Part shown: positions 55,134-64,000 of the stretch, one piece after another
How the letters are laid out: each line of letters opens with the position of its first letter
Numbering within the stretch: position 1 is the first letter of the stretch
Origin: Mixia osmundae IAM 14324
Lineage: Eukaryota; Basidiomycota; Mixiomycetes; Mixiales; Mixiaceae
Direction of reading: 5' to 3'
Assembly (NCBI RefSeq): GCF_000708205.1
Contig: NW_014575561.1
Span: 690,299 to 754,298 of the forward strand
DNA length: 64,000 bases
Position numbers and translations under genes: made by a program
Notes under the pieces: generated by a model
Database searches by the model: none
Told to the model about the DNA's origin: nothing
Seen by the model: the letters and a program-made list of their open reading frames with translations, nothing else

Positions 55134-56887
55134 ATGGCATCAGCTCCCAAGGCAGAGGCCCTGGCATTCTCATATTCATCACCGGTCGTCGCGCCGACTG
55201 CTCAGTGCCTGCCCATTGCAAGCGACGAAGGCTCCAGGCTCGCCCTACCCGCCGAGCTCGGGCGCACTCAATCTACGGGCTCACCTACCCGAGCGACTTT
55301 CTTCGGTCAGGCTGCCCCGGGCAGTCCCCTGCAGCGGCCATCATATAGAAGCGACTTTGGCAAATCGTTCTTGCGCGAGCAGACGCTTGCAGCAGGAAAG
55401 ACTACCCGACCAGTATCAGTGTCACGCAGCCCTTACTATCCTAATGTGCGAACTGGCAAATTCAACTCGGCTCACTACCCGCAGTCCTCGTCTGCCATTG
55501 ACTCTGACTCGTCAGTATCCGACTCGGACTCGCCCATCAGCCTTCGCCTGAAAGCGGGGCGCAACTCCTCGGCATACAGCTCCGTGGCATCTCGTGATAG
55601 GCCGGTGAACAAGCGCCCGAGCGCTGTGCCGCCCGATCATGCCGCCGAATGTGAGATCAGCCGACGCGGGCGACTCTTATCGAGCGCAGCTGTTGCATTG
55701 CACCTTTGTGCTGCTCTCTTAGTAAGCACCGAGCATCAAAAGGCTAGCAGTCAGCTCATTTCGTCGAGCAGATGATCGTTGCAAGCAAATGGGTCCTCAC
55801 CCGCACTAATGTCCCATTTACATTTCTCTTTGGCCAGCTACTCATCCCTGCAATGCTCATGAAAGGACTCGCTTTGACTGGTCGGATAAAGCTGCCGGCT
55901 ATCACAAAATCGGCATTTGAGACGATGACCCCGTCAGTGATCTGCAGTCTGCTAACGCTGCTCGCCAACACGTTTTGCCTTCAAGCGGTCGATCTTGGCT
56001 ACTTTCAGATTGCGCGTGGTCTCACGCTACCCCTGACACTCACTCTGGCCGTCTTCGGCTCTGATGTGAGCTCAGTGAGCGCACAAACAATGACGGGCGC
56101 AAGACGACTGCCGGTACGATACTCGACACTAGCCGTTCTAGGTGCATCAATAGTATCAGCCGGATATATATCAGGGACGTACGCCCGGCCCGTCAATGTT
56201 CAATCGTTCGCCATAGGGCTCGGCCTCGCCAGCTCGACGCTGACTGCATACCAAACGGTCAATCTCAAGCGCAAGCTACGTCACGCAGGTCTGACTGGTC
56301 TCGAGACTGTCTACTTTGGCAACCTGTTCTGCGCTGCCGCCATGGCGCCTCTACTTCTGGTCAACATGGAATATGCAGTCGCTCGCGAAATGTATCTCGA
56401 AGGAGGCCATCAGCTCAATGTCTTCTTGCTAGGCACGATGACATGTGGTCTCTGCGCTTTCGTGACCGCGATGATCAGCGCATTCTCGAGCAAGATCAAT
56501 GTGTCTACATACCAGCTCACCGCCACGATCATTCGTACTATCCTTCAGACACTGATCGGCATAAAGGCCTTTGATGAGCAACTGACCGATGATCGAGCCA
56601 TCAGTTTGGCTACTATCGTAACCGGCGTCGCACTATACAGTGTTGCAGCCAATCGCAATAATCCGCAAGCTCAAGAGCAAGGCGATCGACAGCGACTGAT
56701 CAATCGCGATTCACTGAGCCGGAGGTCGATTGCTCGCTTACGCACGTTCATCGCGCCAATGTCGCCCACGCTCTTCAACGCGTCGATCATGTTCACACCG
56801 ATCGACGAGAAGTCTGGCTTCTACGCGGACAAGTCGTGCACATTCTACGATGACGCTCAAGAGAAGCTCATCTATAACATCGTCTAA
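55134..56887 (+). CDS. nucleotide-sugar/triose-phosphate translocator family protein
   Basis: Two exons (intron at about 55721-55768) encode roughly 568 aa. A long Ser/Pro-rich cytosolic N-terminus ends with RRGRLLSSAAVALHLCAALL, spliced directly to MIVASKWVLTRTNVPFTFLF: together these make TM1. About ten hydrophobic segments follow, including LTLLANTFCLQAVDLGYFQI, ARGLTLPLTLTLAVFGSD, SAGYISGTYARPVNVQSFAI, YQTVNLKRKLRHAGLTGLET and FVTAMISAFSSKINVSTYQL. This is the layout of the TPT/nucleotide-sugar transporter family of the Golgi or ER; a GDP-fucose-like substrate is possible but not shown. The C-terminal tail is hydrophilic. Confidence 0.82.
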
Positions 56888-57134
56888 TCGCATTGCGCAA
56901 GGGTTGTAGCTGCATCACTTAGTACAGGGAAGCATGTTGTTTGTCACAAGCTGCATCTATCGTTCTAGATAGTCTACTCGTGTTCGCCGCTGCGCTGCTT
57001 TTTTCGAAGCGTGGCAACTCTGTGGCGGCATTGAGGCTTCTTCTGGTGCAAGGACAGCGACTGACGCTCTCTGCGTGGCCGTCATAGCCTGCGCTAGCGG
57101 CTCGAAGAGGATAGATGCCGGTTTTTGTATCGTC

Positions 57135-58231
57135 TCATGCGTCGATTGCCGGATGATACCACGTCAGAATGCCGCCCGTGACGGAAGAGTCTGGCGAAAG
57201 GTAGACGTGGAAAATACCGGCGTGCTCGTTGCAGACGCAAGCAATCGTCGACGTTGCGCCCTGATGGGTCGATAGGAATTTCAAGAACATCTTGATGTCT
57301 ATTTTGACGGCATGCAGCGCCCTTGGATCGTCTTCCTCTTCGCCACTTGCCGCCTGAGAGTTCTCTGTGCGGGAGCTGAGCTTAGCGCGGTGTGATGCTA
57401 GGGTGACATACCAAAGTGAGCCTGCTTGAGATTCTTCCAGACTGTCTCTATCTTGGCTAGCTCATCTTCGACGGATAGCCGGAGCTCGCCCATCTTGTTG
57501 GCCGTGAAAATGATGTGCGATGAGATATTGCGCATCCGCTCGACGACAACTTGAACGCCCTTGAGTGACGGCATGTATAGGGTGACCTGCAAGCGATCAG
57601 TCAAGCACTTTACCAATGCGGCGACGTACATCTGGATCCGGGCAGAGCGGCTCTTTGAGATTGTCCATGTCGGCTTGTTTGAGGACGCGTACAGAGATCT
57701 CTTGTAAGATATCGATTGCCTTACCCGTGTGGCTCTTTGTGAAGTATCAGACGGGGCTCATCGAGGGTGTTTGCAGGCTTACTGCAGACTTGATGGCAAG
57801 GCTCAGAATAGGAGTAGCGCCTTTCTTTGTCAGACGGATGACGGCCTCCGTCGCGCCTTGACCGGAATTGAGCGCTCGCTTCAAAGCTTCGGTGACGACC
57901 TCGAGATAGATCATATTGCCTGCGCTAGATTCGATGCGATACTCCGCAAAGATGACATTCTGCAGCTCTTGTCAGTACAGCAGACTCTTTCCTGGCTAAG
58001 GGCGTACTGACGACGTCTATCTGGGCCCAAACTTGGGTGGAAGAGCTTATGTCGCCCATGCAGATGATGTGAACCTTTTCGGCGGTGAGCTTGATGATGC
58101 ATTGCTTCGCCAGGGTCGAGACGGATGACACAATGTCTGCTCCTCCGTCTCTGAGCTCTTTGGATGCCATCTGCGAGAGATTGCTTACATTGGAACGTCG
58201 CGATGTTCGACAACTCTGCTCTGAAGCGCAT
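57135..58231 (-). CDS. HUS1: DNA damage checkpoint clamp subunit HUS1
   Basis: Several exons. The start ATG at 58231 gives MRFRAELSNIATFQ; a 52-nt intron then continues with YIVSSVSTLAKQCIIKLTAE, KVHIICMGDISSSTQVWAQI. Further exons read FAEYRIESSAGNMIYLEVVT, EALKRALNSGQGATEAVIRL, KAIDILQEISVRVLKQADMD, PLCPDPDVTLYMPSLKGVQV and VVERMRNISSHIIFTANKMG. The last exon has VKIDIKMFLKFLSTHQGATS and ends HVYLSPDSSVTGGILTWYHP. These match the PCNA-like fold of HUS1 along its length. With Rad9 and Rad1 it forms the 9-1-1 clamp that signals DNA damage. Nuclear. 237 bp separate it from the divergent secreted-protein gene. Confidence 0.93.
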
Positions 58232-58468
58232 AACATAGCGAGACCAGCCCCAATAGCAGCCCGACTCTGATATGAACTTCCGCAAGTCAGGCCGAGTAGA
58301 ATTGTGGTCGCCGCGCGTGACGCTATCTGGCGCAGACGCGATGTCATCTATGTCGGTCAACACGTCAGCGGCTCATGACTCAGGAGGCTCGCGGAGAAGA
58401 CCCCTGGCAAGCCGTCCCCTCGTTGACTTCATCGACAACTAGCTCGCTTCCTCATCAGCAACTGCTCG

Positions 58469-59524
58469 ATGCTTCGCCTGTGGCTCACGATCCTGCTCGT
58501 CTGTCAATCAAGTCAGACAGATGCCGCGCCATCACCGGCCCTACCTTTGCCAGAATTGAATCGAGGCCGTCCTCTTGGGGACGGCAGATGGACCCTCGCC
58601 GTACCGCCTGAATTCAAACCTTCCATCCCGGACACAGATGAATACGTTCAGACTTATAACGTAGACCGTCAGTTGAGCCCTGAGATAAGCCGATCACTCG
58701 CTGATGTATCAAGTTGCAAACAGTCAGCTACGCTGTTCGTGCAATCGCTATATGTGCTAGTGCTTCACCCTGATCACCATCGAGCAGGCATCGTGTCCCA
58801 CGACGGCGCCGAAACCGATGCATCGCGATGATCAGGCAGCCCCCTGGGAGATTGACTATGAGACAAAAGCTGGCGAGTTGGACAAACCTATCGAGACGAG
58901 CGTATCGTTCAAGGTCAACATATTCGACAAGACGGTCACCGTTGTCAGCTCGCTCTCTACAGACCTGTCCCGCAACTGCTCATCTGCTAGACTGTAGGAA
59001 GGCTGGGGCACCCTCGCGATCGACCGGATCGCTACCCGTGCGACGATCTGGCCCAAGGTTGATATTGACATTATCGTGAAGGCAAAATGCGCCCTCGAGC
59101 TCTATGGAGAATGCTGCGAGGGCTACCTTGACGTGAGGTGCGTTTCACCTCGGTCATACTACGAGATCACGCTCATCATGTCGCGCAGCGTGGGCTTCCA
59201 CGTCGATGAGACCTGTGAGTACATTTACAGCCCGCTCTGCTATCTGAACAGACTGATGGCCCAACAGACGTCATTGACAAACCCAAATTCAAATTCCAAC
59301 AGACCTGCTCGCCAATCTACATGGGCATACCTGGTGCATGCGATGCTGCAAGAGCGAAGATCCCAGGTCTACCTACAGCAGAGGAATGCGATGTCGCTGC
59401 GCAGATGTGGATCCCCTCCGCACCGCCCATGCCTGACGATGACCAACCTGGCCCATGGGGCGTGCATAGACGCCAACGAGGCGCGAGCGAGGAGAGTGCT
59501 CTTGTGCCCATCAAGATCGTATGA
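58469..59524 (+). CDS. orphan secreted protein A (seven conserved Cys)
   Basis: Six exons (introns 58668-58723, 58741-58787 GC-AG, 58944-58997, 59138-59188, 59215-59267) give about 264 aa. Signal peptide MLRLWLTILLVCQSSQTDAA. Conserved with neighbour B: GRPLGDGRWTLAVPP, TYNVDLSYAVRASCPTTAPK, ETSVSFKVNIFDKTVTVEGW, RATIWPKVDIDIIVKAKCAL, YGECCEGYLDV, FKFQQTCSPIYMGIPGACDA, IPGLPTAEECDV and WIPSAPPMP. The seven Cys are shared. The joined fr ame alternates beta-like segments, suggesting an extracellular beta-rich fold. I recognise no family. The exon structure was fixed by alignment to B. Confidence 0.78.
58741..58787 (+). other. GC-AG intron (47 nt)
   Basis: Donor CGT|GCAATC, acceptor GAGCAG. The paralogue has an intron at exactly the same codon with donor CGT|GTGATC (60002-60045). 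Splicing gives YAVRASCPTTAP here and YAVRATCPTTAP there. Confidence 0.8.
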
Positions 59525-59726
59525 TTGCACAAAAGTCCGAGTCCTCCCTGCAGCTCCACTTGTGAGGCGACGCGTCGCTAGGGCCGTCGGTGACGAATCA
59601 GCCCCTTGTGAAGACTGTCTCCTTGCGCGGTCACTAGAGCGCCCTCGGTCGAATGCCCCTTGACTTCACCTCGTCAGCGATCTTATTTGTTCGCCCGCTC
59701 ACTCGCTCAGCAGCCTCTGCCGCGTC

Positions 59727-60744
59727 ATGCTCGTCCACTCGATCTCGCTCGTGCTTGCCGCTGTCATCAGCCAGACCTTTGCAGCAATTTCAGAGTTGCC
59801 AATCTATCAGGGACATCCCTTAGGAGACGGCCGCTGGACTCTTGGCCTGCCACCGGGATTGCGCGCCCACGTCAGCAACGGCGTTGGAAATGAAGGCACC
59901 TACATTCAAACCTACGATCTTGATGGTCAGTCGATCGCAATCTGCGTACATTCGCATGCTTGCTGACTTGCTCCGGCGCTACAGTCGATTACGCTGTGCG
60001 TGTGATCACCTGACCATCGGCGTACCTGACCCACAAAGATCGCAGGCTACTTGTCCCACGACTGCTCCTCAGCCGAGATATGCGGATGAGAAGCAGTTCC
60101 CGCCTTCTGAGCTCGACTATGAAACCAAAAGGGGCAAACCCGTACAAACCGAGGTTTCCTTCAAGATCGATCTCTGGTCTCAGACGGTCACCGTCGAAGG
60201 ATTCGGCAGCCTCATGATTGAGGAGGTCGGTATCAGTGCGACAATCTGGCCTCACATCAATGTAGACATCAGGATCAAGGCCAGCTGCTTCTTGAGATGG
60301 TACGAGGATTGCTGTGAAGGCTTTGTAGACCTCAAGTGAGTCTCTCCAAACCTACGCATCGATGACCTGATCATCTCGGTATCACAGCGTCGGCTTGCGC
60401 ATTGATCAAGAATGTATGGGCGTACACAGACTGACGCTCGAGGATGCTGATCGCGTCCGTATGAGCAGTCGAGATCAGAGCGCCCGCATTCAACTTCAAG
60501 CAAGTCTGCAATCCGATGTGGTCAGGAATTCCTACCGCTTGCGAGTTGGCACGCCACGAAATTCCTGGCCTCCCCGCTAAAGAGGATTGCTCGATCGACG
60601 GCAATGTGCGTCCGGCATCCATGTCAGTGTGCTCTAGCTCATATCAGTGACCAGGTCTGGACACCGTCAGCTCCGCCCATGCCTGGCTATATGACCGCTC
60701 GCGAGAAGCTCGATAAACGCCTCGGCAGAAAACAGGAGCTCTAA
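59727..60744 (+). CDS. orphan secreted protein B (seven conserved Cys)
   Basis: Six exons (introns 59926-59984, 60002-60045, 60336-60387, 60414-60468, 60606-60654) give about 252 aa. Signal peptide MLVHSISLVLAAVISQTFAA. The body reads GHPLGDGRWTLGLPPG, TYDLDVDYAVRATCPTTAPQ, TEVSFKIDLWSQTVTVEGFG, SATIWPHINVDIRIKASCFL, YEDCCEGFVDL, FNFKQVCNPMWSGIPTACEL, IPGLPAKEDCSIDGNVWTPS and APPMPGYMTAREKLDKRLGR. It is the tandem duplicate of gene A, head to tail with 202 bp between. Four intron positions are shared; one is unique to each gene. Function unknown; extracellular. Confidence 0.78.
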
Positions 60745-60966
60745 GCGGACCGTGCAAGCAAGAGATGCATCTCCGATGTCTTGACTCGTATAAAGCAGCC
60801 AGAAATGCAGATCGGTAATCTTGGTTCGCAAGTAGACATGTAGCCTCTTGCCTTATGACGTAAAAGCTTTGACAAATGACATTTTGCCACTTGAATGATA
60901 ATTTCCAATCAACTCTTCCTCTTGATAGCTCGTCCCGCCAGCTTCCCTGCCGCATAACATCTCATC

Positions 60967-61947
60967 ATGGGCAGACCAGAGCTGATCACAGGATGGGGAT
61001 ACGTCAAAGAGAGCTTGAGCGAGATACGGCCGCCCAATAGCGAATTCTCAACTGACGACATTGGAGACCTCACTGGTCAAGTCCACCTTGTCACTGGCGG
61101 GAACACGGGCATAGGCGAGCAATGCGTCAGGGTCTTGGCGAGCAAGGGAGCCAAGGTCTATCTCGCATGCCGAAACAAGGAGAAAGGCGAAGCCGCGATC
61201 AAGCGAATTGGCCAAGGCGACATACACCTGCTGATTCTTGATCTTGGATCGGTCAAGGCGGCGCACGCCGCAGCGGAAGAGTTCAGATCCAGAGAGAAGA
61301 AGCTACATGTCCTCTACAACTCAGCAGGCGTCATGGCACCTCCCACAGGCAGTCGTACGTCAGACAATCTCGAGCTGCAATTCGGTACAAATGTGCTCGG
61401 CCACTATGTATTCACGCAAGGAATCCTACCGGTCCTGCTGCAGACTGCAAAGAGCGCGCCAAAAGGGCAAGTGAGGATTGTCAATACGTCGAGCTCAGGT
61501 CACGCCATACTGCCAAAGGAAGGCATCAACTTTGACAGTCTGACCACTCTCCAGTCGCAAGCCTATCTCGGCAAAGCGGACATTTTCATCAAATACGGAC
61601 AGAGCAAGCTTGGCAACGTCTTGCTCACGAATGAATGGGCAGCGCGACATCCTGAGCTCATCGTACTGTCATGCAATCCAGGAAACATCAAGAGCGATCT
61701 GCAAAGAACCACGGGCTCATTGTTGAACATGTTCATCTCGCCCGGCCTCTTCCCAGTATCAAAGGGAGCTTTGACACAATTGTGGGGCGGCACTTCGCCT
61801 ACGATTGACCAGTCAAAGTCGGGCTCATATCTCATACCGTGGGCTCGGTTTGGTCACGTCAAGACGCCCTTCGCGGTCGATGCCGCGCTGCAGTCGAAGG
61901 TCGTCGATTGGTGTGAAGCAGAGAGCAAGAAGCTTCTGAGCGCCTGA
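60967..61947 (+). CDS. short-chain dehydrogenase/reductase
   Basis: A single exon of 326 codons. The Rossmann motif VHLVTGGNTGIGEQCVRVLA carries the T-G-x-x-x-G-I-G cofactor loop. LHVLYNSAGVMAPP is the N-A-G region with Tyr-Asn-Ser in place of the usual Asn-Asn. VRIVNTSSSGHAI holds the catalytic Ser, and FIKYGQSKLGNVLLTNE the Y-x-x-x-K pair. NPGNIKSDLQR follows. This order fits the extended retinol-dehydrogenase/WWOX-like SDR group using NAD(P)H. The substrate is unknown. TATAAAG at 60789-60795 is a possible promoter element 172 bp upstream. The ATG at 60967 is the only start before the Rossmann fold. Confidence 0.88.
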   Translation: MGRPELITGWGYVKESLSEIRPPNSEFSTDDIGDLTGQVHLVTGGNTGIGEQCVRVLASKGAKVYLACRNKEKGEAAIKRIGQGDIHLLILDLGSVKAAHAAAEEFRSREKKLHVLYNSAGVMAPPTGSRTSDNLELQFGTNVLGHYVFTQGILPVLLQTAKSAPKGQVRIVNTSSSGHAILPKEGINFDSLTTLQSQAYLGKADIFIKYGQSKLGNVLLTNEWAARHPELIVLSCNPGNIKSDLQRTTGSLLNMFISPGLFPVSKGALTQLWGGTSPTIDQSKSGSYLIPWARFGHVKTPFAVDAALQSKVVDWCEAESKKLLSA

Positions 61948-62354
61948 GAAGTGTATACCATCAATACTGTTCCTAGCTCAATATTTTGCATCACATTCAG
62001 TGTCGAGCGGATGACGTGGACGTGCGGTGTGTGTGAGAGACACTTTCGATCACTAAAACTTGAATGACTTTGTTGAATACGTGTTAGCCGAGTACCACTC
62101 TCCTTCTCAGACTTTGCGAGCCTCTGGCAGACATACGGCAGCGATTGCCAGGCGATTCTACTACGAGGGTTCGTCAGCTGTATCGTCCATCCGTCGACAG
62201 CGACAGATTCGAAGACATTTGCGCCGGAGATTGTCAGCCGAGTCATATTGCTCGCTTTGTTACATTACTGACATGGACAGCTAGAGGAGCCCCGGCTGAT
62301 CTGCATCGTGCGAAAGCATGATAACAGTACCGCAGTAGCTGTCTGCATGCTCAA
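61948..62354. other. intergenic region, 407 bp
   Basis: Between the SDR gene and the large partial gene. Small frames on both strands, including one at about 62246 on the minus strand, do not look like conserved coding sequence. No element recognised. Confidence 0.5.
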
Positions 62355-64000
62355 TGCATACAGGCAAGAGTCACAAAAAGCGACAAGTCTACTGCGACCC
62401 GATCGACGACACTTTGCCGAGTCGCTTGCAGCTGGTTGCCGAGCGCACGTCGCCTCGTAGACCCGTAAGGAATGCGCTCAAGCCGTTGAGCATCAACGTC
62501 GATCGGCCAATGATGGAGCGTCTACGCGATCACAAGGGTCAGCTGCGAAATGCGTTCGCCTCACCAAGCGCACGTCGAGCTGTCGCCCATCACGGCTTCG
62601 TTACGCCTCGCAAGAGCGAGACCAGGGGCGTGAAGCGGAAGCGTTCGGCCAAGACGACTACTTCGGCTCAAACTCAGGAAGCGATGCTTTCGCCTAGAAA
62701 GACGCGTACTCAGTCGAGGTTGGCAGCGCGACGGAAAGCGTACGACAGCGAGGATAGCGACGTGGAGCAAGATGGCATGGAGGTCGAGGATGCTGCGCAA
62801 GATACAGACGACGGCTTCGAAGACGTTACTTCCTCAAGTTCAGCCCCGGAGCCTGGCAGCGACGTTCACGAGGAAGAGGACGACGACGCGTTCTATCTTG
62901 AGCACGCAGCGCAGAGCCAGCTCATGAAGCTTCGCAAAACACGCCTGATTGATCTGTGCACCTCTGCGGGCCTGTTTGACGATGACGCCGAGTTGGAGAC
63001 ATTGACAAAAGCGATACTCGTGGACAGTATCCTGCACTGGCGAACGCACAGGGACAGCCCGGACGAGACAAGTAGCGAAGAGGCTAGTGGTTCCGAGTCA
63101 TCCGTTCAATCACCTCAGATGAATCGTGTGCGTGTCGGCCGCACGCTGAGGACGCGGCGCGGGCCATCGCCAACACGGCCGAAAGTTCCGGATCACCGCA
63201 GGCTACCCTATCAGACTCGAAGCAGCTTACCATCACTATGCGCATTGACAGATGCCCAACTCGAGATCTCCTCGCAGACTACCTTCGGTCGCTCCCCGAC
63301 AAAGCCACGTCGATTACGCCATGTGCCTTCTCGCGCGCGACTGAGGCGTCAGCATACAGCGCTGCCGAGGGAATATCGCAATGCGCTCGATCGTCGCGTT
63401 CGGCCGGAGTCGACAGCACAGTATGAGTCTACAGACGATGAATGGGAAGCGGCGTCTGCGGCGGATGATGATTCTGACGCAGATGACCAAGAAGATATGC
63501 CATCGCCGCCAAAGAGGCAAAGAAGCAGCACGCGTGTTGCTTTCCAAGGCAGATCATCCGAGCCACAGTCACGACTGGTGTCGCGGACGCACGCACGACG
63601 ATCACAAGCTAGCGATTCTGCAGAAGATCGCGAGTCCGGCCGGAGCTCTCGATCGTCTAAGCTTGCAAAGGGTACCACGCCAGTAGCGCGAAGGACACGA
63701 CAAGCAACCGGCGGCTCTATCACTGCCATTGATTTTGCGTTGGCGGATTCCCATCCGGTCGAGTCAGACTCCGAGGATGAGGCGTCACATCATTCTAGTC
63801 ACAGATCTCTTCGGTCCAGTCTTCGTGTCAGTCGCAGCGAAAGCGTGGCATCTCAGTCGAGCATGCGAAGGCGGACGCGCAGCGGTCAACACGAGGTGAT
63901 TGTCGACGAGGAGGAAGCAGTTGATCCCTTCTCCCATCCAATCATGACAGACGATGAGGGCAGCGACAGGCAAGACAGCGACCCAGATACAGACGAAGAG
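62355..64000 (+). CDS. large nuclear-type protein with SAP-like segment, partial
   Basis: From ATG 62355 (MHTGKSHKKRQVYCDPIDDT) the frame stays open for about 548 codons to the window edge, with no stop, so the gene is incomplete on the right. The N-terminus is basic with a possible nuclear signal (ETRGVKRKRSAKT). A segment at about residues 190-225, QLMKLRKTRLIDLCTSAGLF then ETLTKAILVDSILHWR, has the helix-turn-helix spacing of a SAP domain, which binds AT-rich or scaffold DNA. The rest is Ser/Arg/Asp-rich and likely disordered (TRRGPSPTRPK, DDEWEAASAADDDSDADDQE). A chromatin or DNA-linked role is inferred; the family is not certain. Confidence 0.65.

Noticed and set aside
1-64000. tRNA genes, CRISPR arrays, transposons or virus-like elements
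   Set aside because: No B-box/A-box pair in an intergenic region, no repeat arrays, no transposase, integrase or reverse-transcriptase motifs were seen.

Overview
The window is nuclear DNA from a compact fungal genome, most likely a basidiomycete. The evidence is the gene content (COPII Sec31, Doa10/SSM4, CCT4, HUS1, RPA3, Hem25, mitochondrial ProRS and bL31m, a CAP10-type GT90, a HIRAN-RING SNF2 helicase) together with many introns of about 44-68 nt, moderate GC content and intergenic gaps that are often under 120 bp. A small-genome Pucciniomycotina, Mixia-like, would fit, but I cannot prove the species from sequence alone. About 40 protein genes were assembled by joining reading frames at splice sites and checking each join against the known family or against a neighbouring paralogue. 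I saw no tRNA, rRNA, CRISPR array or recognisable transposon.

Layout. 0-14.4 kb: a membrane-protein gene (tetraspanin-like, weak), a DUF2256-DUF3253 zinc-ribbon gene, mitochondrial ribosomal protein bL31m, the mitochondrial glycine carrier Hem25, mitochondrial prolyl-tRNA synthetase, a conserved fungal protein, chaperonin CCT4, a secreted carboxylesterase, a (6-4)-photolyase/cryptochrome, a TPR-LRR protein and RPA3. 14.5-23.2 kb: a small secreted Cys-rich protein, ETF-ubiquinone oxidoreductase, a coiled-coil protein, a senescence/spartin-domain protein, a 14-TM MFS exporter, a SET-domain protein and a weak small gene. 23.4-39 kb: a HIRAN/SNF2/RING DNA-repair translocase, a flavin monooxygenase with an in-frame TAG, a secreted double-psi beta-barrel protein, GT90, an acidic nuclear-type protein, DUF2015 and the ERAD ubiquitin ligase Doa10.

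39-45.7 kb is a secreted-protein neighbourhood: two divergent barrel-type genes, a small Cys-rich gene and two A1 aspartic proteases, followed by a helix-hairpin-helix protein. 45.6-47.2 kb is a gene-poor stretch with scattered undetermined bases. 47.2-64 kb: Sec31, a membrane-anchored glucoamylase, a small spliced gene, a nucleotide-sugar-type transporter, HUS1, a tandem pair of orphan secreted proteins sharing seven cysteines, a short-chain dehydrogenase and a long SAP-like reading frame that runs off the right edge.

Themes. DNA repair and checkpoint genes recur (RPA3, HUS1, photolyase, the HIRAN helicase), as do secretory-pathway genes (Sec31, Doa10, GT90, many secreted products). The most notable structural signal is unusual splicing: five well-supported GC-AG introns (one of them GT-AG at the same position in the adjacent paralogue) and a 9-nt microexon confirmed by paralogue alignment.
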